Below, piece after piece: positions 31,033-44,607 of a stretch of 64,000 bases of DNA. This DNA comes from Archivesica marissinica (lineage: Eukaryota > Mollusca > Bivalvia > Venerida > Vesicomyidae). Position numbers and translations under genes: made by a program. The notes beneath the pieces were generated by a model. That model did not search any database. It saw only the letters and a program-made list of their open reading frames with translations, and had not been told where the DNA came from. The stretch spans positions 77,502,106 through 77,566,105 of the forward strand of contig CM026387.1 of the NCBI GenBank assembly GCA_014843695.1. The letters are read 5' to 3'. Numbering within the stretch: position 1 is the stretch's first letter; the number at the start of each line of letters is the position of its first letter.

Positions 31033-32180
31033 TTGTCCTCATTGAATGTTAAATTATATCGTGTTGAGACCTCCATGAATATTCTCAGATGTTCATCATG
31101 CTCTTCTTGATCCATCACTCCAATCGTGATATTGTCAAGATATACAAAAACTCCCTTTAGGTTGTTGTACAGAACAATTTTGTCAATAACTCTCTGGAGA
31201 CATGAAACTCCATTAGTTACTCCGAACGGAACTGTACAGAACTGGTATGGACTGCCATTTGTTTCAAATGCTGTATGCTTCTTCTCTTGCAACGGTATTT
31301 GGTGGTAAGCACTTTTGAGGTCTAGAGTACTGAACACGCAGTATTTACCAACATCGGAAACAAGTTCATCGATCTTTGGAAATGGATAAGCATCTAGTTC
31401 TGTGAATTTATTGATTATCTGCGAATAATCGATTACTAGACTCTTTTTGTGTCGTTCGTTGGTGGTCACAGGTACTTGAACCCACCAAGCGGAAGTACAG
31501 AGCTCAATTATTCCTTCACTGAGTAAGCGCCTTGTTTCATTCTCTATTAACTTCTTATCATCTGCGCTGTATCGACGAGATTTAGTTGCAATCGGGTGAC
31601 AGTCATTAGACAGATTAGCAAAAAGTCGAGGTGGTTCAATGCTAGCAGAAGCCAAGCTACAAACAGTGTTCTTGATATCGATGGGTTGACCTGTACCTCC
31701 AAAACTGATCGAAACACTTTTATGTCGATCCATAAAATCATGACCGAGAATGACGTCACAGCATATAGTATCTAACACAGACAAGCGAACATTCTTGTAT
31801 TCTTGATTATCATAGTTCAATGACATATCACAAACACCATATATTAGACTGGTTAGCGAACTTGGGGTCATTGAGACAACCCCTGATTCTGGTATGATAG
31901 TCAGATTCAACAATTTAGCCAATTTCATGTCCATGCAACTTTGAGAACTTCCAGTGTCAACCGATGCGTTACACTTCCTGTCGTTTATCGATACGTCAAT
32001 AACCGCTTTAGCCAAACATTGTGGAGCAGCAGCTGTCACTACTGCGAGTTCAGACGTACATGATGCGGAAGTTCCTTTTGAATTTACAGTTGGAGAACGC
32101 CAAAACCTGGCAACATGTCTCTGTTTTTGACAGTTCGAAAAAGTCGCAGCAGATTCCATAGTCCTAGCTTGATCGAACAT
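30966..32180 (-). pseudogene. gypsy pol: aspartic protease and reverse transcriptase block
   Basis: A retropepsin-like protease lies at about residues 60-160, with active-site motif DTGSS and the flap/C-terminal ILGHDFM. The reverse transcriptase follows with FSTLDLKSAYHQIPL, the TVPFGVTNGVSCLQR stretch and the catalytic box written YLDNI instead of the usual Y(L/V)DD. I recall YLDN boxes in a known gypsy lineage of fish and invertebrates, so this may be a lineage feature and not decay. A degenerate zinc-knuckle area sits at the start. Frame breaks before and after show it is inactive. Confidence 0.85.
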
Positions 32181-32191
32181 TATCTGTAGAT

Positions 32192-32640
32192 CTAATGTTT
32201 TGTTTTCAAGCAGTCGCTGGCGAATAATGTGGGAAGATTGATGAAAGCGTTGCGAATCCTTTCTTCTCTATGAACTTCAGCTGTCACCGACTTACAGTTA
32301 CACTCCTTTCCTAGTTGGCGTAATTCCTGCCGATATTGATCAAGGGTTTCACCCAGCTGTTGTCGATGAGTTGCGAGCGAGAATTTTATTTTTCGGTCGA
32401 ACGTATGTGGCTTCAATGACATCTATCGCTTCATCGAATGTTCCGCACTCCGCAATGTATTCAAATACAGAAGCTGATACAAAGTTAATAAAAAGTCTCC
32501 AGCTCAGCAGGTGTTATATCGCCGCCACTGAACGAGTCTAAGAAGTTGGTAAACGTCCGTTTCCAATGTAACCATTCTTTAGCTGCAGTCGGACTGTTTT
32601 TATTTGTGTCGAATTTATTTGGCTTGAGAAACCGATCCAT
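32192..32640 (-). pseudogene. gypsy gag remnant
   Basis: The ATG at 32638-32640 opens MDRFLKPNKF and SPTAAKEWLHWKRTFTNFL, a typical gypsy Gag start. The frame stops near 32485 after a one-base shift and continues in other frames. One of these includes LATHRQQLGETLDQYRQELR and EERIRNAFINLP (32192-32422). At least two frameshifts are needed to explain the reading. It starts only 42 bp inside the LTR, so the primer-binding region is short. Confidence 0.72.
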
Positions 32641-32783
32641 AGCTGATGGGTATCGTCTATAGAATAGTATAGTCGAGTAAACTATTGTAAACGAGGTTAG
32701 GTTTAGAGATTAGTGCTTAAGGTTTTATGCATTTCTTACTATACTAAACTTGGAGTACACTGAACAAAACTTATAAACCTACA

Positions 32784-33128
32784 CTAGATACGGTTTCGTA
32801 CATGTGATAAGACAATGAACCTGTATTGGCGGAGCGTCGGTACTCGCCCTCGAGGACGGCGTAGTTCATTGGCAACACTTCCGGTTCTTTGACATTTCGC
32901 CCATAACTGAACGATACTGGTATGATGCATATTGAAGAATCTTGCAACCTGAAATAAGTTTAAGAAAACTCTTAAAACATTAGACAAAAAAACAAAAAAC
33001 ACTGTGTTAATGCACAAAATCGATTAAAGAAAGATAATTCACAATTTACAACGTACCTGTCTCACTGATATTCCCGTTTGGAGCATTCCGACGGCTCTAT
33101 TACGTTCCTCAACCGACATTCTCGCCAT
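32784..33128 (-). pseudogene. Tc1-like transposase, N-terminal DNA-binding part with a 108-bp intron
   Basis: Exon 1 (33057-33128) encodes MARMSVEERNRAVGMLQTG and ends ISVRQ. Donor GTACGT at 33056 and acceptor TTATTTCAG ending at 32949 remove 108 bp. Exon 2 (32784-32948) continues VARFFNMHHTSIVQLWAKCQ and RRPRGRVPTLRQYR, then stops at TAG just at the left inverted repeat. The joined product is a paired-type helix-turn-helix followed by a GRPR-like AT hook, the DNA-binding half of a Tc1 transposase. The DDE catalytic domain has been deleted up to the terminal repeat. Confidence 0.8.
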
Positions 33129-33232
33129 ACTTGATGTTATAACTTTGGTGCATAAAACAACGATTCGATTGAAACGTGTTATGTCCATTTTCATGATATG
33201 CACGGGATTTTCGAGTCAGATTCGAACCCTTT

Positions 33233-36200
33233 GTTCGCTTGGACTACCATGACATTGGATACATGTTTTAGCGTTGTTCCGCTTGGACTACCGTTACATT
33301 GGATACATGTTTTAGTGTTGTTCCGCTTGGACTACCGTGGCATTGGATACATGTTTTAGCATTGTTCCGCTTGGACTACCGTGGCATTGGATACATGTTT
33401 TAGCGTTGTTCCGCTTGGACTACCATGACATTGGATACATGTTTTAGTGTTGTTCCGCTTGGACTACCATGACATTGGATACATGTTTTAGCGTTGTTCC
33501 GCTTGGACTGCCACGGCATTGGATACATGTTTTAGCGTTGTTCCGCTTGGACTACCATGGCATTGGATACATGTTTTAGTGTTGTTCCGCTTGGATTACC
33601 GTGGCATTGGATACATGTTTTAGTGTTGTTCCACTTGGACTACCGTGGCATTGGATACATGTTTTAGTGTTGTTCCGCTTGAACTACCATGGCATTGGAA
33701 ACATGTTGTACCGTTGTTCCGCTTGGACTACCATGGCATTGGATATATGTTTTAGCATTGTTCCGCTTGGACTACCATTGCATTGGATACATGTTTTAGC
33801 GTTGTTCCGCTTGGACTACCATGGCATTGGATACATGTTTTAGCGTTGTTCCGCTTGGACTACCATGGTATTTGATACATGTTTTAGTGTTGTTCCGCTT
33901 GGACTACCATGGCATTGGATACATGTTTTAGCATTGTTCCGCTTGGACTACCATGGCATTGGATACATGTTTTAGCGTTGTTCCGCTTGGACTACCGTGA
34001 CATTGGATACATGTTTTACCGTTGTTCCGCTTGGACTACCATGGTATTGGATACATGTTTTAGCGTTGTTCCGCTTGGACTACTATGGCATTGGATACAT
34101 GTTTTAGTGTTATTCCGCTTGGACTACCATGACATTGGATACATGTTTTAGCATTGTTCCGCTTGTACTACCATGATATTGGATACATGTTTTAGTGTTG
34201 TTCCGCTTGGACTACCATGGCATTGGATACATGTTTTACCGTTGTTCCGCTTGGACTACCATGACATTGGATACATGTTTTAGTGTTGTTCCGCTTGGAC
34301 TACCATGGCATTGGATACATGTGTTAGTGTTGTTCCGCTTGGACTATCATGACATTGGATACATGTTTTACCGTTGTTCCGCTTGGACTACCATGGCATT
34401 TGATACATGTTTTAGCGTTGTTCCGCTTGGACTACCATGACATTGGATACATGATTTACCGTTGTTCCGCTTGGACTACCATGACATTGGATACATGGTT
34501 TAGTGTTGTTCCGCTTGGACTACCGTGGTATTGGATACATGTTTTAGTGTTGTTCCGCTTGGACTACCATGACATTGGATACATGTTTTAGTGTTGTTCC
34601 GCTTGGACTACCGTGGTATTGGATACATGTTTTAGTGTTGTTCCGCTTGGACTACCATGGCATTGGATACATGTTTTAGCGTTGTTCCGCTTGGACTACC
34701 GTGGCATTGGATACATGTTTTAGTGTTGTTCCGCTTGGACTACCATGACATTGGATACATGTTTTAGCGTTGTTCCGCTTGGACTACCGTGGCATTGGAT
34801 ACATGTTTTAGCGTTGTTCCGCTTGGACTACCGTGGCATTGGATACATGTTTTAGCGTTGTTCCGCTTGGACTACCGTGGCATTGGATACATGTTTTAGC
34901 GTTGTTCCGCTTGGAATACCATGGCATTGGATACATGTTTTAGTGTTGTTCCGCTTGGACTACCATGACATTGGATACATGTTTTACCGTTGTTCCGCTT
35001 GAACTACCATGGCATTGGATACATGTTCTACCGTTGTTCCGCTTGAACTACCATGACATTGGATACATGTTTTAGCGTTGTTCCGCTTGGACTACCATGA
35101 CATTGGATACATGTTTTAGCGTTGTTCCGCTTGGACTACCATGGTATTGGATACATGTTTTAGCGTTGTTCCGCTTGGACTACCATGGCATTGGATACAT
35201 GTTTTAGCATTGTTCCGCTTGGACTACCATGGCATTGGATACATGTTTTACCGTTGTTCCGCTTGGACTACCGTGGCATTGGATGCATGTTTTAGTGTTG
35301 TTCCGCTTGGACTACCATGAAATTGATTACATGTTTTAGCATTGTTCCGCTTGTACTACCATGACATTGGATACATGTTTTAGCGTTGTTCCGCTTGGAC
35401 TACCATGACATTGGATACATGTTTTAGTGTTGTTCCGCTTGGACTACCATGGCATTGGATACATGTTTTAGTGTTGTTCCGCTTGGACTACCATGGCATT
35501 GGATACATGTTTTAGCGCTGTTCCGCTTGGACTACTATGGAATTGGATACATGTTTGAGCGTTGTTATGCTTGGACTATCATGACATTGGATACATGTTT
35601 TACCGTTGTTCCGCTTGGACTACCATGGCATTTGATACATGTTTTAGCATTGTTCCGCTTGGACTACCATGGCATTGGATACATGTTTTAGCGTTGTTCC
35701 GCTTGGACTGCCACGGCATTGGATACATGTTTTAGCGTTGTTCCGCTTGGACTACCATGGCATTGGATACATGTTTTAGTGTTATTCCGCTTGGACTACC
35801 ATGACATTGGATACATGTTTTAGCATTGTTCCGCTTGTACTACCATGATATTGGATACATGTTTTAGTGTTGTTCCGCTTGGACTACCATGGCATTGGAT
35901 ACATGTTTTAGCATTGTTCCGCTTGGACTACCATGGCATTGGATACATGTTTTAGTGTTGTTCCGCTTGAACTACCATGACATTGGATACATGTTTTAGC
36001 GTTGTTCCGCTTGGACTACCATGGCATTGGATACATGTTTTAGCATTGTTCCGCTTGGACTACCATGGCATTGGATACATGTTTTAGCATTGTTCCGCTT
36101 GGACTACCATGGCATTGGATACATGTTTTAGCGTTGTTCCGCTTGGACTGCCACGGCATTGGATACATGTTTTAGTGTTGTTCCGCTTGGACTACCATGG

Positions 36201-39200
36201 CATTTGATACATGTTTTAGCATTGTTCCGCTTGGACTACTATGGCATTGGATACATGTTTTAGCGTTGTTCCGCTTGGACTGCCACGGCATTGGATACAT
36301 GTTTTAGTGTTGTTCCGCTTGGACTACTATGGTATTGGATACATGTTTTAGTGTTGTTCCGTTTGGACTACCATGACATTGGATACATGTTTTAGCGTTG
36401 TTCCGCTTGGACTACCGTGACATTGGATACATGTTTTACCGTTGTTCCGCTTGGACTACCGTGACATTGGATACATGTTTTACCGTTGTTCCGCTTGGAC
36501 TACCATGGTATTGGATACATGTTTTAGCGTTGTTCCGCTTGGACTACCATGGCATTGGATACATGTTTTAGTGTTATTCCGCTTGGACTACCGTGACATT
36601 GGATACATGTTTTACCGTTGTTCCGCTTGGACTACCATGACATTGGATACATGATTTACCGTTGTTCCGCTTGGACTACCATGACATTGGATACATGGTT
36701 TAGTGTTGTTCCGCTTGGACTACCATGGCATTGGATACATGTTTTAGTGTTGTTCCGCTTGGACTACCGTGGTATTGGATACATGTTTTAGTGTTGTTCC
36801 GCTTGGACTACCATGACATTGGATACATGTTTTAGCGTTGTTCCGCTTGGACTACCGTGGCATTGGATACATGTTTTAGCGTTGTTCCGCTTGGAATACC
36901 GTGGCATTGGATACATGTTTTAGCGTTGTTCCGCTTGGACTACCGTGGCATTGGATACATGTTTTAGTGTTGTTCCGCTTGGAATACCATGGCATTGGAT
37001 ACATGTTTTAGTGTTGTTCCGCTTGGACTACCATGACATTGGATACATGTTTTACCGTTGTTCCGCTTGAACTACCATGGCATTGGATACATGTTCTACC
37101 GTTGTTCCGCTTGAACTACCATGACATTGGGTACATGTTTTACCGTTGTTCCGCTTGGACTACCGTGGCATTGGATACATGTTGTAGTGTTGTTCCGCTT
37201 GGACTACCATGACATTGGATACATGTTTTAGCGTTGTTCCGCTTGGACTACCGTGACATTGGATGCATGTTTTACCGTTGTTCCGCTTGGACTACCATGG
37301 TATTGGATACATGTTTTAGCGTTGTTCCGCTTGGACTACCATGGCATTGGATACATGTTTTAGCATTGTTCCGCTTGGACTACCATGGCATTGGATACAT
37401 GTTTTACCGTTGTTCCGCTTGGACTACCGTGGCATTGGATGCATGTTTTAGTGTTGTTCCGCTTAGACTACCATGAAATTGGATACATGTTTTAGCATTG
37501 TTCCGCTTGTACTACCATGACATTGGATACATGTTTTAGTGTTGTTCCGCTTGGACTACCATGGCATTGGATACATGTTTTACCGTTGTTCCGCTTGGAC
37601 TACCATGACATTGGATACATGTTTTAGTGTTGTTCCGCTTGGACTACCATGGCATTGGATACATGTTTTAGTGTTGTTCCGCTTGGACTACCATGGCATT
37701 GGATACATGTTTTAGCGCTGTTCCACTTGGACTACTATGGAATTGGATACATGTTTGAGCGTTGTTACGCTTGGACTATCATGACATTGGATACATGTTT
37801 TACCGTTGTTCCGCTTGGACTACCATGGCATTTGATACATGTGTTAGCGTTGTTCCGCTTGGACTACCATGACATTGGATACATGTTTTACCGTTGTTCC
37901 GCTTGGACTACCATGAAATTGGATACATGTTTTAGCGTTGTTCCGCTTGGACTACCATGACATTGGATACATGTTTTAGTGTTGTTCCGCTTGGACTACC
38001 ATGGCATTGGATACATGTTTTAGCGTTGTTCCGCTTGGACTACCATGACATTGGATACATGTTTTACCGTTGTTCCGCTTGGATACATGTTTTAGCGTTG
38101 TTCCGCTTGGATACATGTTTTAGCGTTGTTCCGCTTGGACTACCGTGGCATTGGATACATGTTTTAGCATTGTTCCGCTTGGATACATGTTTTAGCGTTG
38201 TTCCGCTTGGACTACCATGGCATAGGATACATGTTTTAGTGTTGTTCCGCTTGGACTACCATGACATTGGATACATGTTTTACCGTTGTTCCGCTTGGAC
38301 TACCATGGCATTGGATACATGTTTTAGTGTTGTTCCGCTTGAACTACCGTGGCATTGGATACATGCTTTAGTGCTGTTCCGCTTGGACTACCATGGCATT
38401 GGATACATGTTTTACCGTTGTTCAGCTTGGATACATGTTTTAGCGTTGTTCCGCTTGGACTACCACGGCATTGGATACATGTTTTAGTGTTGTTCCGCTT
38501 GTACTACCGTGGCATTGGATACATGTTTTAGTGTTGTTCCGCTTGGGCTACCATGGCATTGGATACATGTTTTAGTGTTGTTCCGCTTGGACTACCATGA
38601 CATTGGATACATGTTTTACCGTTGTTCCGCTTGGACTACCATGACATTGGATACATGTTTTAGCGTTGTTCCGCTTGGAATACCATGGCATTGGATACAT
38701 GTTTTAGTGTTGTTCCGCTTGGACTACCATGACATTGGATACATGTTTTACCGTTGTTCCGCTTGAACTACCATGGCATTGGATACATGTTCTACCGTTG
38801 TTCCGCTTGAACTACCATGACATTGGATACATGTTTTAGCGTTGTTCCGCTTGGACTACCATGACATTGGATACATGTTTTAGCGTTGTTCCGCTTGGAC
38901 TACCATGGTATTGGATACATGTTTTAGCGTTGTTCCGCTTGGACTACCATGGCATTGGATACATGTTTTAGCATTGTTCCGCTTGGACTACCATGGCATT
39001 GGATACATGTTTTACCGTTGTTCCGCTTGGACTACCGTGGCATTGGATGCATGTTTTAGTGTTGTTCCGCTTGGACTACCATGAAATTGGATACATGTTT
39101 TAGCATTGTTCCGCTTGGACTACCATGACATTGGATACATGTTTTAGCGTTGTTCCGCTTGGACTACCATGACATTGGATACATGTTTTAGTGTTGTTCC

Positions 39201-42200
39201 GCTTGGACTACCATGGCATTGGATACATGTTTTAGTGTTGTTCCGCTTGGACTACCATGGCATTGGATACATGTTTTAGCGTTGTTCCGCTTGGACTACT
39301 ATGGAATTGGATACATGTTTGAGCGTTGTTATGCTTGGACTATCATGACATTGGATACATGTTTTACCGTTGTTCCGCTTGGACTACCATGGCATTTGAT
39401 ACATGTTTTAGCATTGTTCCGCTTGGACTACCATGGCATTGGATACATGTTTTAGCGTTGTTCCGCTTGGACTACCATGGCATTGGATACATGTTTTAGT
39501 GTTATTCCGCTTGGACTACCGTGACATTGGATACATGTTTTACCGTTGTTCCGCTTGGACTACCATGACATTGGATACATGATTTACCGTTGTTCCGCTT
39601 GGACTACCATGACATTGGATACATGGTTTAGTGTTGTTCCGCTTGGACTACCATGGCATTGGATACATGTTTTAGTGTTGTTCCGCTTGGACTACCGTGG
39701 TATTGGATACATGTTTTAGTGTTGTTCCGCTTGGACTACCATGACATTGGATACATGTTTTAGCGTTGTTCCGCTTGGACTACCGTGGCATTGGATACAT
39801 GTTTTAGCGTTGTTCCGCTTGGAATACCGTGGCATTGGATACATGTTTTAGCGTTGTTCCGCTTGGACTACCGTGGCATTGGATACATGTTTTAGTGTTG
39901 TTCCGCTTGGAATACCATGGCATTGGATACATGTTTTAGTGTTGTTCCGCTTGGACTACCATGACATTGGATACATGTTTTACCGTTGTTCCGCTTGAAC
40001 TACCATGGCATTGGATACATGTTCTACCGTTGTTCCGCTTGAACTACCATGACATTGGGTACATGTTTTACCGTTGTTCCGCTTGGACTACCGTGGCATT
40101 GGATACATGTTGTAGTGTTGTTCCGCTTGGACTACCATGACATTGGATACATGTTTTAGCGTTGTTCCGCTTGGACTACCGTGACATTGGATGCATGTTT
40201 TACCGTTGTTCCGCTTGGACTACCATGGTATTGGATACATGTTTTAGCGTTGTTCCGCTTGGACTACCATGGCATTGGATACATGTTTTAGCATTGTTCC
40301 GCTTGGACTACCATGGCATTGGATACATGTTTTACCGTTGTTCCGCTTGGACTACCGTGGCATTGGATGCATGTTTTAGTGTTGTTCCGCTTAGACTACC
40401 ATGAAATTGGATACATGTTTTAGCATTGTTCCGCTTGTACTACCATGACATTGGATACATGTTTTAGTGTTGTTCCGCTTGGACTACCATGGCATTGGAT
40501 ACATGTTTTACCGTTGTTCCGCTTGGACTACCATGACATTGGATACATGTTTTAGTGTTGTTCCGCTTGGACTACCATGGCATTGGATACATGTTTTAGT
40601 GTTGTTCCGCTTGGACTACCATGGCATTGGATACATGTTTTAGCGCTGTTCCACTTGGACTACTATGGAATTGGATACATGTTTGAGCGTTGTTACGCTT
40701 GGACTATCATGACATTGGATACATGTTTTACCGTTGTTCCGCTTGGACTACCATGGCATTTGATACATGTTTTAGCGTTGTTCCGCTTGGACTACCATGA
40801 CATTGGATACATGTTTTACTGTTGTTCCGCTTGGACTACCATGAAATTGGATACATGTTTTAGCGTTGTTCCGCTTGGACTACCATGACATTGGATACAT
40901 GTTTTAGTGTTGTTCCGCTTGGACTACCATGGCATTGGATACATGTTTTAGCGTTGTTCCGCTTGGACTACCATGACATTGGATACATGTTTTACCGTTG
41001 TTCCGCTTGGATACATGTTTTAGCGTTGTTCCGCTTGGATACATGTTTTAGCGTTGTTCCGCTTGGACTACCGTGGCATTGGATACATGTTTTAGCATTG
41101 TTCCGCTTGGATACATGTTTTAGCGTTGTTCCGCTTGGACTACCATGGCATAGGATACATGTTTTAGTGTTGTTCCGCTTGGACTACCATGACATTGGAT
41201 ACATGTTTTACCGTTGTTCCGCTTGGACTACCATGGCATTGGATACATGTTTTAGTGTTGTTCCGCTTGAACTACCGTGGCATTGGATACATGCTTTAGT
41301 GCTGTTCCGCTTGGACTACCATGGCATTGGATACATGTTTTACCGTTGTTCAGCTTGGATACATGTTTTAGCGTTGTTCCGCTTGGACTACCACGGCATT
41401 GGATACATGTTTTAGTGTTGTTCCGCTTGTACTACCGTGGCATTGGATACATGTTTTAGTGTTGTTCCGCTTGGGCTACCATGGCATTGGATACATGTTT
41501 TAGTGTTGTTCCGCTTGGACTACCATGACATTGGATACATGTTTTACCGTTGTTCCGCTTGGACTACCATGACATTGGATACATGTTTTAGTGTTGTTCC
41601 GCTTGGACTACCATGGCATTGGATACATATTTTAGCGTTGTTCCGCTTGGACTGCCACGGCATTGGATACATGTTTTAGTGTTGCTCCGCTATGACTACC
41701 ATGGCATTGGATACATGTTTTAGTGTTGTTCCGCTTGGACTACCATGGCATTGGATACATGTTTTACCGTTGTTCCACTTGGACTACCATGACATTGGAT
41801 ACATGTTTTAGTGTTGTTCCGCTTGGACTACCATGGCATTGGATACATGTTTTAGTGTTGTTCCGCTTGGACTACCATGGCATTGGATACATGTTTTAGC
41901 GCTGTTCCGCTTGGACTACCATGGCATTGGATGCATGTTTTACCGTTGTTCCGCTTGGACTACCATGGCATTGGATGCATGTTTTACCGTTGTTCCGCTT
42001 GGACTACCATGGCATTGGATACATGTTTTACCATTGTTCCGCTTGGACTACCATGGCATTGGATATATGTTTTAGCATTGTTCCGCTTGGACTACCATGG
42101 CATTGGATACATGTTTTAGCGTTGTTCCGCTTGGATTACCATGGCATTTGATACATGTTTTAGTGTTGTTCCGCTTGGACTATCATGGCATTGGATACAT

Positions 42201-42436
42201 GTTTTAGCATTGTTCCGCTTGGACTACCGTGACATTGGATGCATGTTTTACCATTGTTCCGCTTGGACTACCATGGTATTGGATACATGTTTTAACATTG
42301 TTCCGCTTCGACTACCATGGCATAGGATACGTGTTTTACCGTTGTTCCGCTTGGACTACCGTGGCATTGGATGCATGTTTTAGTGTTATTCCGCTTGGAC
42401 TACCATGACATTGGATACATGTTTTAGCATTGTTCC
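33233..42436. repeat. 44-bp satellite array, left block (about 9.2 kb)
   Basis: The unit is CCGCTTGGACTACCATGACA, TTGGATACATGTTTTAGCGT and TGTT. Variable sites are CCATG/CCGTG, GACATT/GGCATT/GGTATT and TTAGCG/TTAGTG/TTAGCA/TTACCG. Short 28-bp units lacking the GACTACCATGGCATTG part occur near 38080-38200 and 41005-41130. A segment of about 2.1 kb at 36553-38660 is repeated almost base for base at 39481-41588 (offset 2928 bp), and other kilobase-scale repeats are visible (35449 and 39213). Only a few scattered units carry stops in all frames, so many short open frames arise; none is a gene. Confidence 0.97.
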
Positions 42437-43051
42437 ACTTGTACTCCCCCCAGCTGGGCAGGGGTTAGAATATCCCAGCTGTCGCACTACAGAGGGGTAC
42501 AACCCCCCCAAATGTGCCTGCCTGTTTGCCGTGGGCGGAGACCTGTGTCGCCTGATGAGAGGATCCTGGTGGTTGAGTAGAATCAGTGTTGGCAAATAAT
42601 ACCCTGTTTCCACAACAAACCACTTCGGCCTTAAGTTGGGTTAAACGGGAGGTCAGGAAAGCCCGTCCTTGATCAATCGGCTGGTCATGCCGAGCCCTAG
42701 GGCATCGTTAATCTTAAACACATATTTTCAAAATTTATCTTGAAAACAAATATTGATTCTCTAAATATTTATCCTTTTTCATTGTCTTCTTTTTGATGCC
42801 CTAGAAGGCGGTGGCTCATGGGCTAATCGGGTGAAAGTTTGATGTTTGATTGACTTTTGTAACCTCCCAAGGATAGTCTAAACTTGGTAGGACCTTCTGT
42901 GGGAATACACTTGTCCAGTCTAGTCCTTTCATTCTGAGTATATCATTGATGTATCCCTGTCATGATTTGTGATGGATTTCCCCAGATCATGTCCCCTTGT
43001 TGGGCTCTGAGACGGGTGGGGAGCATTGACGATGAACTATATATTACTATT
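42437..43051 (+). promoter_or_regulatory. 5' UTR/internal promoter region of the LINE
   Basis: GC-richer than its surroundings, beginning CCCCCCAGCTGGGCAGGGG and containing GGTTGAGTAGAATCAGTGTT and GGGCTAATCGGGTGAAAG. LINEs of this type carry their promoter internally in this region, so the boundary with the satellite at 42436/42437 is likely the true 5' end. Confidence 0.6.
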
Positions 43052-44524
43052 ATGAGTTCCACTCAAAAAAAAGCCAAGCGTGCACTAAGTGAATCCGATG
43101 ATGATCCTGTTGAACAACAGAGAGTGAACTTCCCTCGCTTCATTCTCATTGAGGCTGTAGACAGTTCAAAACCTATCACAAAAATTTCCCCTTTCGTCAT
43201 TGAAAAGCAAATGAAATCTATCCTAGGTACACCTAAATCTGTTAAAAGTCTTCGAAATGGAAGTCTTTTGGTTGAAATTACTTCAAAAGCTCAATCTCAG
43301 AATTTTTTATCAACGAACACCTTCTTTGGACATTCTGTGAAGGTCAGTCCCCACAAATCTTTGAACTCATCCAAAGGTGTCATCAGGTGCAGGGAATTAT
43401 CTTCCTGCTCTTTGGATGAGATCAAAGAAGGTTTGTCAAGTCAAGGGATCATTGACGTGAAGAGAATATCAATAAAACGTAACAACGAAATAAAAACAAC
43501 AAACACATATAATTACATGTGACACACCAGTCATCCCGTCGCGTATCAAAGTCGGCTACCAGATTGTCACCCGTCGACATATATGTACCTAACCCTCTTA
43601 GATGCTTTAAATGCCAGAAGTATGGTCATCATGAGGATAGGTGTCGGAACGAGTCTGTATGCTCCAAGTGTGCTGAGACTGCTCCACAACATCAAGAGAA
43701 CAACTGCCCCAACACAAATAAATGCGCCAATTGTGGCGCAGATCATATTTCCAATTATAAAGACTGTGTCTCCTGGAAAAAAGAAAAAGAAATTGTTAAG
43801 ATCAAATATTCGGAAAACATTTCATTCCAGGATGCAAGAAAAATTTATGAATCTCGGTACAAATCCGAAAATCAGCCAAGCTATGCAAGTGTTGCTAAAA
43901 CAGCTTCTGTTGAATGCAAAACTTGCAAAAACTTGCAAAAACTTGTTGACCAAACTTTGTCAAATATTTCCAGACAAAAAAACAGAAATAATGCAGTTAT
44001 TCCCTGGTTCTGATAGTTCTTCTCATCTTGACCGGCTTACAAATCAAAATATACCACAAACACCTAAACCTACGCTTACAAATCAAAATACACCACAAAC
44101 ACCTAAACCTACAGCAGACAAACAAAAACAAGCAAAAACAAACATACACAAGAATCCAACAACAACAAACACACGAAACAGCAATACACAAGAAAAACAC
44201 ATTCAACCAAAAACAACATCAACTTCATCAAAACCAATACCTACTAAAAGAGAATCTACAACTCAACAAACATCAACTCCAACAAATAAGCAATCTGCCG
44301 TCACTTCCAGACAGCAGAAAAATAAACATATACAATCGGATAAACAATCAGATAAACACACATCCAGTCCAGTGTCTACAAGCAATAGATACTCGGATTT
44401 GGACACGGACGATGACAATCTGGAGGGCGAGGCATCAGACTCGGACAAGTCCGAGTCTATGACCTGGCAAGATGGCGAGGGTGGCGGGAGCAAGAACCTC
44501 CAGTCGTTGCAGGATGCCACTTAA
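43052..44524 (+). pseudogene. LINE ORF1 (gag-like) with zinc knuckles, frameshifted
   Basis: The ATG at 43052 opens MSSTQKKAKRALSESDDDP, followed by an RRM-like region to about 43500. The frame then shifts. In the next frame a CCHC knuckle, CFKCQKYGHHEDRC (near 43605), and two further Cys/His groups (CSKCAETAPQHQENNC, CANCGADH) follow, then a stop at 44013. A third frame holds a Thr/Gln/Lys-rich tail with an acidic end (SDLDTDDDNLEGEASDSD), stopping at 44522-44524. ORF1 binds the element RNA. At least two frameshifts make it non-functional. Confidence 0.8.
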
Positions 44525-44607
44525 TATATTTTTAACTTTATATTTTATCTATGAATAATAATTATGTAAATATCGGTATAGTATTTTTAATAATTAATCT
44601 CTCAATA

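Noticed and set aside
29099..32757. Compact 3.7-kb gypsy element ending at 32757
   Set aside because: The right LTR stops abruptly at the TA at 32756-32757 and its missing part is found at 55813-55858, next to the matching GTATG duplication.
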